Positions 35,327-44,141 of a DNA stretch of 64,000 nt are shown here, piece by piece. Under the pieces are notes generated by a model. The model saw only the letters and a program-made list of their open reading frames with translations, had not been told where the DNA came from and ran no database searches. Both the position numbers and the translations under genes were made by a program. Source of the DNA: Luteimonas wenzhouensis (GTDB lineage Bacteria; Pseudomonadota; Gammaproteobacteria; Xanthomonadales; Xanthomonadaceae); NCBI RefSeq assembly GCF_007859305.1, contig NZ_VOHE01000002.1:596210-660209 (forward strand). Reading direction: 5' to 3'. The stretch's first letter is position 1. Each line of letters begins with the position of its first letter.

Positions 35327-36928
35327 ATGCCCGACGTTTCCACCGAAGCCGCGCGCCGCCGCACCTTCGCCATCATCTCCCACCCCGACGCGGGCAAGAC
35401 CACGCTGACCGAGAAGCTGCTGCTGTTCGGCGGCGCGATCCAGATGGCCGGCTCGGTGAAGTCGCGCAAGACCGCGCGCCACGCCACCTCCGACTGGATG
35501 GCGCTGGAGAAGGAGCGCGGGATCTCGGTCACCTCGTCGGTGATGCAGTTCCCCTACGCCGGCCGCATCATCAACCTGCTCGACACCCCCGGCCACGCCG
35601 ACTTCGGCGAGGACACCTACCGCGTGCTCACCGCGGTGGACAGCGCGCTGATGGTGATCGACGTGGCCAAGGGCGTGGAGGAACGCACGATCAAGCTCAT
35701 GGAGGTGTGCCGCATGCGCGACACGCCGATCATGACCTTCATCAACAAGCTCGACCGCGAAGGCAAGGACCCGATCGAGCTGCTCGACGAGGTCGAGCGC
35801 GTGCTCGGCATCCAGTGCGCGCCGGTGACCTGGCCGATCGGCATGGGCCAGCGCCTGAAGGGCGTGGTCCACCTGCTCACCGGCGAAGTGCACCTGTACG
35901 AGCCGGGCCGCAACTTCACCCGCCAGGATTCGACCATCTTCCCCTCGCTCGATGCACCGGGGCTGGAGGAGAAGGTCGGCAGTCAGATGCTGGCCGGCGT
36001 GCGCGACGAACTCGAGCTGGTGCAGGGCGCCAGCCACCCCTTCGACAAGCAGGCCTATCTTGACGGCAGGCAGACGCCGGTGTTCTTCGGCTCGGGCGTG
36101 AACAACTTCGGCGTGCAGCCGCTGCTGGACTTCTTCGTCGAGCACGCCCCCTCGCCGCGGCCGCGCGCCACCACCAGCCGCGAGGTCCGGCCGGAGGAGG
36201 AGAAGCTGACCGGCTTCGTGTTCAAGATCCAGGCCAACATGGACCCGCAGCACCGCGACCGCGTGGCGTTCATGCGCGTGTGCTCGGGCCGCTTCAGCGC
36301 CGGCATGAAAGCCTTCCACGTGCGCAGCGGCAAGGAGGTCAAGCTCACCAACGCGCTGACCTTCATGGCCAGCGACCGCGAGATCGCGGCCGAGGCCTGG
36401 CCCGGCGACGTGATCGGCATCCACAACCACGGCACGATCTCGATCGGCGACACCTTCACCGAGGGCGAGCAGCTTTCCTTCACCGGCATCCCGAACTTCG
36501 CGCCCGAGCTGTTCCGCCGCGCCCGCCTGCGCGACCCGCTCAAGCTCAAGCAGCTGCAGAAGGGCCTGGCCCAGCTGTCGGAGGAAGGCGCCACCCAGTT
36601 CTTCCGCCCGCTGATGAGCAACGACCTGGTCCTGGGCGCGGTCGGCGTGCTGCAGTTCGACGTGGTCGCCTACCGCCTCAAGGCCGAGTACGGGGTGGAC
36701 GCGATCTTCGAACCGGTGCAGGTGGCCACCGCCCGCTGGGTGAAGTGCGACGACGAGAAGACGCTCGAAGAGTTCCGCGACAAGCACGCGATGAACCTGG
36801 CGATCGACGCCGCCGGCGAGCTGGTCTACCTGGCGCCCACCCGGGTCAACCTGCAGCTGGCCGAGGAGCGCTCGCCGGCGATCCGGTTCCTGGCCACCCG
36901 CGAGCACGCGCACGCCGTCCCGGCCTGA
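35327..36928 (+). CDS. prfC: peptide chain release factor 3
   Basis: A 533-residue GTPase that removes RF1 and RF2 from the ribosome after termination. The P-loop SHPDAGKTT is at 18-26, switch [13 protein letters not shown] near 64-75, G3 DTPGH near 85-89 and G4 NKLD near 139-142, followed by the elongation-factor-like domains II and III. Length equals that of E. coli RF3. It is a single gene with its own -10 box. Confidence 0.97.
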   Translation: MPDVSTEAARRRTFAIISHPDAGKTTLTEKLLLFGGAIQMAGSVKSRKTARHATSDWMALEKERGISVTSSVMQFPYAGRIINLLDTPGHADFGEDTYRVLTAVDSALMVIDVAKGVEERTIKLMEVCRMRDTPIMTFINKLDREGKDPIELLDEVERVLGIQCAPVTWPIGMGQRLKGVVHLLTGEVHLYEPGRNFTRQDSTIFPSLDAPGLEEKVGSQMLAGVRDELELVQGASHPFDKQAYLDGRQTPVFFGSGVNNFGVQPLLDFFVEHAPSPRPRATTSREVRPEEEKLTGFVFKIQANMDPQHRDRVAFMRVCSGRFSAGMKAFHVRSGKEVKLTNALTFMASDREIAAEAWPGDVIGIHNHGTISIGDTFTEGEQLSFTGIPNFAPELFRRARLRDPLKLKQLQKGLAQLSEEGATQFFRPLMSNDLVLGAVGVLQFDVVAYRLKAEYGVDAIFEPVQVATARWVKCDDEKTLEEFRDKHAMNLAIDAAGELVYLAPTRVNLQLAEERSPAIRFLATREHAHAVPA

Positions 36929-37031
36929 CCGGCCCGGCGGGCATTGCCCGGCCGCCGGACCCGGGCCGGGCCCGGCGACGCCACCTTGCGGAGCGGCCAG
37001 CGCACCCGTCCCACCCGCGGCCACGATCCGG

Positions 37032-37037
37032 TAACGT
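37032..37037 (+). promoter_or_regulatory. -10-like box, possibly leaderless
   Basis: TAACGT ends 7 bases before the GTG at 37045, with no clear ribosome-binding site. The match to consensus is moderate. Confidence 0.35.
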
Positions 37038-37044
37038 ATGGAGC

Positions 37045-37740
37045 GTGAGCAGTTCCCACGGTGAGTCGAGGCAGTCGCGACAGCACGTCCGCGAGCGCCG
37101 CCTGGCCCAGCGCCTGGCGCGCGTGCGCGACGAGATCGCCAGCGCCCTGACCCACGGCGTCGGCGCGGCCGCCGCGCTCGCCGGTGGCGCGGTGCTGATC
37201 ACCCTGGCCGCGATCCGCGGCGACGCCTGGCAACTCGGTGCCGCGATCGTGTTCGGCGTCACGCTGCTGCTGCTCTACCTGGCCTCCACCCTCTACCACG
37301 CGATCCGGCATCCGGTGGCCAAGGGCCGGCTCAAGGTCTTCGACCACTGCGCGATCTACCTCCTGATCGCCGGCACCTACACCCCGTTCACCCTGGTCGG
37401 TCTGCGCGGCCCCTGGGGCTGGGGGCTGTTCATCGCGATCTGGACCCTGGCCCTGGCGGGCGTCGTCTTCAAGCTGTTCTACACCGGCCGCTTCAAGCGC
37501 CTGTCCACCGCGATCTACGTGGCCATGGGCTGGCTGGTGCTGGTGGCGATCAAGCCGGTGATGGCCTCGCTCGATGCCTGGACCTTCGGCTGGCTGATCG
37601 CCGGCGGCGTGTTCTACACCCTGGGCACCTACTTCTACCACCGCGAGTCGATCCCCTACGCACACGCCATCTGGCACCTGTTCTGCATCGCCGGCAGCGT
37701 CTGCCACTACGTGGCGGTCATGGCGCAGGTCGTGCCCTGA
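37045..37740 (+). CDS. hemolysin III / PAQR family membrane protein
   Basis: A 231-residue seven-helix membrane protein starting with GTG. Family residues are in DEIASALTHGVGAAAAL near 31-47, LLLLYLASTLYHAIRH near 72-87, VFDHCAIYLLIAGTYTPFTL near 97-116, and HAIWHLFCIAGSVCHYVAVM near the end; the conserved Ser, Asp and His residues form the presumed zinc site. Bacterial members (YqfA) have been linked to membrane energetics; the haemolysin name is historical. The N-terminal 25 residues are a basic extension. Confidence 0.9.
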   Translation: MSSSHGESRQSRQHVRERRLAQRLARVRDEIASALTHGVGAAAALAGGAVLITLAAIRGDAWQLGAAIVFGVTLLLLYLASTLYHAIRHPVAKGRLKVFDHCAIYLLIAGTYTPFTLVGLRGPWGWGLFIAIWTLALAGVVFKLFYTGRFKRLSTAIYVAMGWLVLVAIKPVMASLDAWTFGWLIAGGVFYTLGTYFYHRESIPYAHAIWHLFCIAGSVCHYVAVMAQVVP

Positions 37741-37816
37741 CCACACGCGCTTCGCGAAACTGAATCTTCGCGCCGCGTTCGCGCGGGAATGACGCCGGGC
37801 GCGCAAGCCTAGCGGC

Positions 37817-39781
37817 ATGGCAACGGATCCAGACATGGCCACCGGAGGGCCGCAGCCGCGGCATCGCTGGCGCCGTCCGTCGCGGCGCGCGCTCGCACTG
37901 GCCGTTGCGGTGGCCATCGCGGCGGTCGCGGTGCTCGTACTGCTGTGGGACTGGAACTGGTTCAAGGGCCCGATCGAACGCATCGTCGAGGCGCGGACCG
38001 GGCGCAGTTTCGACATCCGCGGCGACCTCAACGTCGACCTGGGCAGGCTGACCACGGTCACGGCCGGGCAGCTGCGGCTGGGTAACGCCAGCTGGTCGGA
38101 GCACGAGGACATGGCGACGGCCGAACGGCTCGCCCTGCAGGTCGAACTGTGGCCGCTGCTCATCGGCCGCGTGCGCCTGGCCGAACTGCGCCTGGACGCA
38201 CCGGATGTGCGGCTCGAAGCGCATCCAGAAGGCGGGCCCGGCAACTGGGACTTCGGCTTCGAAGGCAACGGCGAGCCGCTCCACCTGCGCCGCCTGTGGA
38301 TCCGCGACGGCCGCCTGCGCTACGACAATCCGGGCCGCGACACCGGCATCGACATCCACGTCGCCAGCCGCGAGCCGCGCCGCGAGGACGCCGCGCCGCC
38401 GGTCGAGCTCGAGGGCGAGGGGCGCTGGCGTGGCGCCGGGTTCAGCCTCGAGGGCCGTGCCGAATCGCCGCTCGAGCTGCGCGACGCCGACCACCCCTAC
38501 CGCCTCGACCTGCGCGCCCGGGCCGGCGCCACCCGCGCCCATGCCCGCGGCAGCCTGACCGCGCCATTCAACCTCCAGGCCTTCCAGGCGCAGTTCGCGC
38601 TCGCCGGCCGCAACCTCGCCGAACTGTATCCACTGTTCGGCGTGGCCATGCCCGATACGCCGCCCTACGCCTTCGACGGCCGCCTCGAGCGCGACGGCGC
38701 CACCTGGCACTACCGCGGTTTCGAGGGCAAGGTCGGACAGAGCGACCTCTCCGGGTCGGCCTCGCTCACCACCGGCGGCGAACGCCCGGTGCTCGTCGCC
38801 GACCTGGTATCGAAGCGCCTGGATCTCGACGACCTGGCCGGCTTCCTCGGCGCCGCGCCCGACGCGGAGGGCGAGGAGCTCGACCCGGAACTGACCCGCC
38901 GTGCGCAGGCGCAGCGCGCGCGCGGCAAGGTGCTGCCCGACACCCCCTACGACCTGGCCAAGCTGCGCGCGATGGATGCCGACGTGCGCCTGCGTGCGCA
39001 GCGCATCAACGCGCCGCGCCTGCCGCTCGACGACATGGATGCACACCTGGTGCTGGAGAACGGCCTGGCGCGGCTGGAACCGGTCAACTTCGGGGTGGCC
39101 GGGGGCGACATCCGCGCCGACGTGCGGATGGACGCGCGCACCGACGCGATCCGCACCCGGCTGCGCGCGCAGCTGCGCGGGATCGAACTGGCGCAGCTGT
39201 TCCCCGACGCCGAACTCACCCGCGACGCCGCCGGACGCCTGGGCGGCAACATCGCACTCACCGGCGGCGGCAACTCGATCGCAGCGATGCTCGCAGGCGC
39301 CGACGGCGACGTCGCGCTCGGCATGGGCCGCGGCGAGATCAGCAACCTGCTGCTGGAGCTGGCCGGCATCGACATCTACGAGTCGCTCAAGTTCCTGCTC
39401 GGCCGCGACCGCAAGGCCCAGGTGCGCTGCGCCTTCGCCGACTTCGACGTCGCCTCGGGGACGATGCAGGCGCGCGCGCTCGCCTTCGACACCAGCGACA
39501 CGATCATCGTCGGCCAGGGCCAGGTCGACCTGGAAGCCGAAACCCTGGACATCGAACTGCGCCCCCAGCCCAAGGACCGCAGCATCCTCGCCCTGCGTTC
39601 GCCGCTGCACCTGGGCGGCACCTTCGCCGCCCCCAGTTTCCGCCCGGATTTCGCCCGCCTGGGGCTGCGCGGGGCGGTCGCGCTGGCACTGGGCAGCATT
39701 GCGCCCCCGGCCGCGCTGCTGGCCACGCTGGAACTGGGCCCGGGCGAGGACAGCGACTGCGGCGGGCGCTACGCGAAGTAG
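37817..39781 (+). CDS. AsmA family protein
   Basis: A 654-residue protein with one N-terminal membrane helix (near 25-45) and a long periplasmic part. NWFKGPIERIVEARTGRSFDIRGDLNVDLGR near 50-80 is the AsmA N-terminal signature, and the C-terminal third (GQVDLEAETLDIELRPQPKDRSILALRSPLHLGGTF) is the AsmA-like C-terminal domain. These proteins bridge the periplasm as lipid-carrying grooves. It is a stand-alone gene; the upstream 75 bases hold no strong promoter match. Confidence 0.92.
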   Translation: MATDPDMATGGPQPRHRWRRPSRRALALAVAVAIAAVAVLVLLWDWNWFKGPIERIVEARTGRSFDIRGDLNVDLGRLTTVTAGQLRLGNASWSEHEDMATAERLALQVELWPLLIGRVRLAELRLDAPDVRLEAHPEGGPGNWDFGFEGNGEPLHLRRLWIRDGRLRYDNPGRDTGIDIHVASREPRREDAAPPVELEGEGRWRGAGFSLEGRAESPLELRDADHPYRLDLRARAGATRAHARGSLTAPFNLQAFQAQFALAGRNLAELYPLFGVAMPDTPPYAFDGRLERDGATWHYRGFEGKVGQSDLSGSASLTTGGERPVLVADLVSKRLDLDDLAGFLGAAPDAEGEELDPELTRRAQAQRARGKVLPDTPYDLAKLRAMDADVRLRAQRINAPRLPLDDMDAHLVLENGLARLEPVNFGVAGGDIRADVRMDARTDAIRTRLRAQLRGIELAQLFPDAELTRDAAGRLGGNIALTGGGNSIAAMLAGADGDVALGMGRGEISNLLLELAGIDIYESLKFLLGRDRKAQVRCAFADFDVASGTMQARALAFDTSDTIIVGQGQVDLEAETLDIELRPQPKDRSILALRSPLHLGGTFAAPSFRPDFARLGLRGAVALALGSIAPPAALLATLELGPGEDSDCGGRYAK

Positions 39782-39796
39782 CGGCCCGCGCGATGC

Positions 39797-40225
39797 TCAA
39801 CCGGCGATGTAGCGCTGCAGCTGGTCGAGCTCGTACTGCTGGTCCTCGATCACCGCCTTGACCAGGTCGCCGATCGAGATGATGCCCACCACCGAGCCGC
39901 CTTCGAGCACCGGCAGGTGGCGGATGCGCTGCTCGGTCATCAGCTGCATGCACGCGGGGACGACGTGGTCCGGGGTCACGGTGACCACATCGCGTGTCAT
40001 GATCGCGCTCACCGGGGTGTCCTTCGACGAGCGGCCCTCGAGCACGATCTTGCGCGCGTAGTCGCGCTCGGACAGGATCCCGCGCAGCTGCCCGGCTTCC
40101 GTCACCAGCACCGCGCCGATGCTCTTGAGCGCCATCAGCCGGATCGCTTCGATCACCGGCGCATCCGGCGCCACCGCGTAGACCTCAGGACTCTTGCCGT
40201 CCAGCAATTGCCGCACCGTACGCAT
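39797..40225 (-). CDS. CBS-domain pair protein
   Basis: A 142-residue protein consisting only of two CBS motifs: the first at about 10-60 (EVYAVAPDAPVIEAIRLM, then GILSERDYARKIVL) and the second at about 75-130 (VTVTPDHVVPACMQLMTEQRIRHLPVLEGGSVVGIISIGDLVKAV). Such pairs bind adenine nucleotides or S-adenosyl compounds and act as cytosolic sensors. The family N-terminus MRTVRQLLDGK fixes the start at 40225, which lies 41 bases inside the end of the upstream glycosyltransferase gene. Confidence 0.93.
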   Translation of the reverse strand: MRTVRQLLDGKSPEVYAVAPDAPVIEAIRLMALKSIGAVLVTEAGQLRGILSERDYARKIVLEGRSSKDTPVSAIMTRDVVTVTPDHVVPACMQLMTEQRIRHLPVLEGGSVVGIISIGDLVKAVIEDQQYELDQLQRYIAG

Positions 40226-41213
40226 CTTGGCTGCCTCCCGTTGCCTGCGACACGACCGAGGATACTCCGCCGGGCGCGGGGCGCCAGTCGTCGACCAGGT
40301 ACAGCGGCCGCTGCTTGGATTCCTCGTACAGCCGGCCCAGGTACTCGCCGATCATGCCCAGCGCGACCAGCTGCACCCCGCCCAGGAACAGGATCACGAC
40401 CATCATCGTCGGCCAGCCGGCGACCGGATCGCCATACAGCAAGGCCTTGGCCGCGATCCACACCGCGTACAGGAAGGCCAGCAGCGCCGCGCCCAGCCCG
40501 ACATAGGTCGCCAGCCGCAGCGGCGCGGTCGAGAAGCTGGTGATGCCTTCGAGCGCGAAGTTCCACAGTTTCCAGAAGTTGAACTTGCTGCGGCCGGCCA
40601 GGCGCGGCTCGCGCCGGTACGGGATCGCGACCCGGTTGTAGCCGATCCAGCCGAACAGCCCCTTCATGAAGCGGTGCCGCTCGCGCAGCTGCGCCAGGGC
40701 GGCCAGCGCGCGCGGCGACAGCAGGCGGAAGTCCCCGGTGTCGGTCGGCACCGGGGTGCGCGACAGGCGCTGGATGACGCGGTAGAACAGGTGCGCGGTC
40801 AGGCGCTTGAACCAGCCCTCGCCGTCGCGCTGCTCGCGCATGCCGTAGACGTCGTCGTAGCCCTCCCGCCACTTCTCCACGAAGCGCGGGATCAGCTCGG
40901 GCGGATCCTGGCCGTCGGCGTCGAGCAACACCGCCGCACCCTCGGCCACGTGGTCGAGGCCGGCGGTGAGCGCGGCCTCCTTGCCGAAGTTGCGCGACAG
41001 CCGCAGCAGCGACACCCGGCGGTCGCCGCTGGCCAGCCCGCGCATCACCTCCCAGGTGCCGTCGCTGCTGCCGTCGTCGACGTACAGGATGCGGCCGTCG
41101 ACCCCCTCCTCGCGCAGGCCATCGAGCACCCGCGCCACGCGGGCGTGCAGCAGCGGCAGGGCTTCGGCCTCGTCGCGCGCGGCCACCACGACGGTCAGGA
41201 CTTCACGGCTCAT
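40185..41213 (-). CDS. GT2 glycosyltransferase of the GtrB/ArnC type
   Basis: A 342-residue enzyme with an N-terminal GT-A domain (VVVAARDEAEALPLL near 8-22, VDDGSSDGTWEVM near 44-56, DADGQDPPELIP near 98-109, DTGDFRLLS near 156) and two C-terminal membrane helices near 232-258 and 268-292. This is the undecaprenyl-phosphate sugar transferase layout (GtrB, ArnC, DPMS-like). The sugar is not readable. Its 3' end overlaps the CBS gene by 41 bases in another frame. The tail after residue 305 (VVSQATGGSQDAYGAA) is poorly conserved in composition. Confidence 0.92.
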   Translation of the reverse strand: MSREVLTVVVAARDEAEALPLLHARVARVLDGLREEGVDGRILYVDDGSSDGTWEVMRGLASGDRRVSLLRLSRNFGKEAALTAGLDHVAEGAAVLLDADGQDPPELIPRFVEKWREGYDDVYGMREQRDGEGWFKRLTAHLFYRVIQRLSRTPVPTDTGDFRLLSPRALAALAQLRERHRFMKGLFGWIGYNRVAIPYRREPRLAGRSKFNFWKLWNFALEGITSFSTAPLRLATYVGLGAALLAFLYAVWIAAKALLYGDPVAGWPTMMVVILFLGGVQLVALGMIGEYLGRLYEESKQRPLYLVDDWRPAPGGVSSVVSQATGGSQDAYGAAIAGRQES

Positions 41214-41260
41214 GGCGGCATCGTATTCGGTTTCGCGCCACGCCGGCGTCGCGGCCGGCC

Positions 41261-42016
41261 TCAGTCCAGCGCCTCGACGTAGGCGGTGCCGCCGATCTGG
41301 CGCATGTTGCGCTCGATCGCCGCGGTACGGCGCTGGACGTAGGGCCCCGGCCGGGTGGCGCTGTAGCGCCGCGGGCTGGGGAGCACCGCGGCCAGGCGCG
41401 CACACTGGGTGTGGGTCAGCGCCGACGCGTCGCGGCCGAAGAAGCGGCGCGCCGCGGCCTGCGCGCCGTACACGCCGTCGCCGAACTCGGCCACGTTGGC
41501 GTAGACCTCCAGGATCCGGCGCTTGGGCCACAGCAGTTCCAGCAACACGGTGTACCAGGCCTCCAGGCCCTTGCGCACCCAGCGCGAGGCGGCGCCAGAC
41601 CCTTGCCAGAGGAACAGGTTCTTGGCCACCTGCTGGCTGATGGTGCTGCCGCCGCGCAGCCGGCCGCCCCGCGCGTTGCGTTCGCGCGCCTGGCGGATGG
41701 CCTCGAAGTCGAAGCCCGAATGGGTGGCGAAGTTCTGGTCCTCGGCGGCGATCAGCGCCACCGGCAGGCAGGGCGCCATCGCACCGAGGTCGCGCCAGTC
41801 ATAGGCCAGCCGGGCATCCCGCTCGCCGGCCAGCCAGGCTTGCGCCTGGCGGATGGCCATGAACGATGAGAACGGCGGATCGACCACCCGCAGCACGGCG
41901 ACCTGCAGCACGCTGGCCAGGAGCAGCCACAGCGGCAGACACCACAGCCGCCTGCGCCAGCGCCGGCCCCGCGTCGCCGCACGTGCCGGCGAACCGCCGG
42001 CTTGCGCCTGCCTCAT
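41261..42016 (-). CDS. mtgA: monofunctional biosynthetic peptidoglycan transglycosylase
   Basis: A 251-residue GT51 enzyme that polymerises lipid II into glycan chains on the outer face of the inner membrane. One N-terminal helix near 25-45 anchors it. The catalytic Glu lies in [21 protein letters not shown] near 89-109, and [15 protein letters not shown] near 122-136 is the second signature. The start at ATG 42016 was preferred to a TTG 21 bases upstream, with GGGGG 5 bases before it. Confidence 0.95.
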   Translation of the reverse strand: MRQAQAGGSPARAATRGRRWRRRLWCLPLWLLLASVLQVAVLRVVDPPFSSFMAIRQAQAWLAGERDARLAYDWRDLGAMAPCLPVALIAAEDQNFATHSGFDFEAIRQARERNARGGRLRGGSTISQQVAKNLFLWQGSGAASRWVRKGLEAWYTVLLELLWPKRRILEVYANVAEFGDGVYGAQAAARRFFGRDASALTHTQCARLAAVLPSPRRYSATRPGPYVQRRTAAIERNMRQIGGTAYVEALD

Positions 42017-42095
42017 CACGCCCCCATCTGTGTCCAACGCCCACGCTGGGCGCTCCCCTATTCGACCACGCCCTGCGCGAGCGCGCGATCACGCC

Positions 42096-43004
42096 ATGAC
42101 CGAACCCAACCCTTCCGGCAGCGACCGGCTGACCCGTTTCCTCCTGCCCGGCGCCGGCGTGCGCGGGGTGCATGTCCGGCTCTCCCGCAGCTGGCAACGG
42201 ATCCGGTCCACCGACGAGTACCCCGGTGCGATCGCCGAACTGCTCGGCGAGGCGGTGGTCGCTTCGGCGCTGTTCACCGGGCACGTCAAGGTCGACGGGC
42301 GACTGTCGATCCAGTTCGGCGGCGAGGGCGCGCTGCGCACCCTGTTCGCCGAATGCAGCGCCAGCGGCACCCTGCGCGGCATCGCCCGCCTGGCCGAGGA
42401 CGCACCGGCGCCGCCCAGCCGCGACCTGCGCCAGCTCGGGAAGGACGCGGTACTGGCCATTACCATCGAGAACCCGGGCCTCAGCGCCCGCGACCCGGTC
42501 CGCTACCAGGGGCTGGTTCCCCTCGAGGCCGATTCGCTGGCGGGGGCGTTCGAGGACTACTTCCGCCGGTCCGAGCAGCTGCCGACCCGGTTGCTGCTGG
42601 CCGCGGCCGGGAACCGCGCGGCCGGGCTGATGCTGCAGAAGCTCCCGGGCGACGAGGGCGATGCCGACGGCTGGACCCGGGCCGGCGCCCTGTTCGACAC
42701 CCTGCAGGCGGGTGAACTGCTCGAACTGCCCGCCGCGGACGTGCTGCGTCGCCTGTTCCACGAGGAGGGGGTCGAGACCGTCGGCGGCCGCGACCTGGCC
42801 TTCGGCTGCTCCTGTTCCCGCGAACGGGTGGCGGCGATGCTCGGCGCGCTCGGGGCGGACGAGGCCCGCGCGGCGGTGATCGACGGCGCGGCCCGGGTGC
42901 GCTGCGAGTTCTGCGGGGAGCGCTATGCGTTCGACCAGGCCCAGGTCGAGGCCCTGCTGGCCGAAGAAGCGCCCACGCTCGAAGCCCCCGCACGCGTTCA
43001 GTAA
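42096..43004 (+). CDS. hslO: redox-activated chaperone Hsp33
   Basis: A 302-residue cytosolic holdase activated by disulfide formation under oxidative stress. The four zinc-binding cysteines are present in the usual spacing: Cys238-x-Cys240 (GCSCSRERV) and Cys270-x2-Cys273 (CEFC). N-terminal segments RFLLPGAGVRGVHVRL and GEAVVASALFTGHVKVDGRLSIQFGGEG match the family. Divergent from mtgA with 79 bp between the start codons. Confidence 0.95.
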   Translation: MTEPNPSGSDRLTRFLLPGAGVRGVHVRLSRSWQRIRSTDEYPGAIAELLGEAVVASALFTGHVKVDGRLSIQFGGEGALRTLFAECSASGTLRGIARLAEDAPAPPSRDLRQLGKDAVLAITIENPGLSARDPVRYQGLVPLEADSLAGAFEDYFRRSEQLPTRLLLAAAGNRAAGLMLQKLPGDEGDADGWTRAGALFDTLQAGELLELPAADVLRRLFHEEGVETVGGRDLAFGCSCSRERVAAMLGALGADEARAAVIDGAARVRCEFCGERYAFDQAQVEALLAEEAPTLEAPARVQ

Positions 43005-43031
43005 CCGTGCAGCCGGGTTGTGATTGGCCCA

Positions 43032-43060
43032 TTGTTAAATAACCATAAATGCGCTAGCCT
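43032..43060 (+). promoter_or_regulatory. promoter of the outer-membrane protein gene
   Basis: TTGTTA (43032-43037), 17-base spacer, TAGCCT (43055-43060), in a locally AT-rich stretch. The leader would be about 48 bases. Confidence 0.5.
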
Positions 43061-43114
43061 GCCTGCAGGATCGCATCGGGAACTCCGACCACCGCCCACG
43101 GTCATAGGCTCGCC

Positions 43115-43960
43115 ATGCCAAGCTTCGCTGCGCGACTGACGACGACCCTGCTCCTGGCCCTCGGCCTGGCGGCGGGCGCGCACGCGCAGGCCAAGCGCGA
43201 CCAGACCGTGCTGCCGGTGGTCGACAACAGCAGCGGCAAGGTGCAGGCCTACCTGCTGCTGGAGCCGACCGCGGAAGGATCGGTGGCCGGAGCCCGCTGG
43301 CGCGCCGGCGACTCCACGCTCGATGCCACCTTCGGGCTCGAGGCGGGCGACTCGCTGGCCCTGCTGTGCAACCGGCGCAACGGCGTGTTCAGCGCCGTCG
43401 GCAGCCTGGTCAACAACTGCCAGCTGGCCTCGCTGGGCGAGCACGGCGGCAACGGGCGGGCCAGCGCCACGGCGGCGTTCAACCGCCCCGGCGGCGGCTT
43501 CGGCCTCACCGTGGGCCAGGGCAAGGACAGCCTCCCGGCGTGGATGAGCCGGGACCGGCAGCAGCACGACGTCGACCTCAACGACCTCACCATCTTCGCC
43601 CAGAAGAACCTCGGCGATGCCGCCTACGTCAGCATCGCCGGGACCGTGGCCAAGGCCACCCTGATCCCGTTCTCCGAGGCCCCGGCCGACATCAGTGACC
43701 GCTGGAGCAGCAAGAGCCTGTCGCTCGGCGGCGGCTACGGCGCGTTCAGCGCCAACGTCATCGGGCGCGTGATCGAGACCCCGGGCCAGCCGCGCTTCGA
43801 GGGCGTGGGCCTGGGCGTCACCTGGCGCACGCCCTGGAGCGGCCAGCTCACTCTCGGCGCCGAGAACGTGCTGACCCGGGGACGCAATCCGTTCTCACCA
43901 GCGGGCGAGACGGAAGACGAGGGCGCCGTGCCCTACGTCCGTTACGAGCAGGATCTCTGA
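43115..43960 (+). CDS. hypothetical outer-membrane protein
   Basis: A 281-residue exported protein (signal peptide to about residue 25, GAHAQAKRDQ). The mature part alternates short amphipathic strands with glycine-rich turns and ends PYVRYEQDL; it resembles a beta-barrel, although the terminal aromatic residue is not phenylalanine. Two cysteines near 85 and 102 could pair. No named family is recognised, but the composition is like Xanthomonadaceae barrel proteins. It lies just before the TonB-dependent receptor gene. Confidence 0.65.
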   Translation: MPSFAARLTTTLLLALGLAAGAHAQAKRDQTVLPVVDNSSGKVQAYLLLEPTAEGSVAGARWRAGDSTLDATFGLEAGDSLALLCNRRNGVFSAVGSLVNNCQLASLGEHGGNGRASATAAFNRPGGGFGLTVGQGKDSLPAWMSRDRQQHDVDLNDLTIFAQKNLGDAAYVSIAGTVAKATLIPFSEAPADISDRWSSKSLSLGGGYGAFSANVIGRVIETPGQPRFEGVGLGVTWRTPWSGQLTLGAENVLTRGRNPFSPAGETEDEGAVPYVRYEQDL

Positions 43961-44057
43961 CGTCCGCGCGGCGGCGCCTGCTTCCCGCCGCAATCCGGCT
44001 GTTCCCCGCCTGCGACCCGCGCTGCGTCACGCATCGCAGCCGAATTATTAACGACAC

Positions 44058-44086
44058 TTTAATTTCTCTCGACAGGCTAGTAGTAT
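44058..44086 (+). promoter_or_regulatory. promoter of the TonB-dependent receptor gene
   Basis: TTTAAT (44058-44063), a 17-base spacer and TAGTAT (44081-44086), within an AT-rich patch. The leader would be about 50 bases and contains GGGGAGG 5 bases before the ATG at 44142. Confidence 0.55.
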
Positions 44087-44141
44087 CCGGCGCAACCTTG
44101 CCGGGTTTGGCGTCTGCCTTGATTCCACCGGGGAGGTTTCC

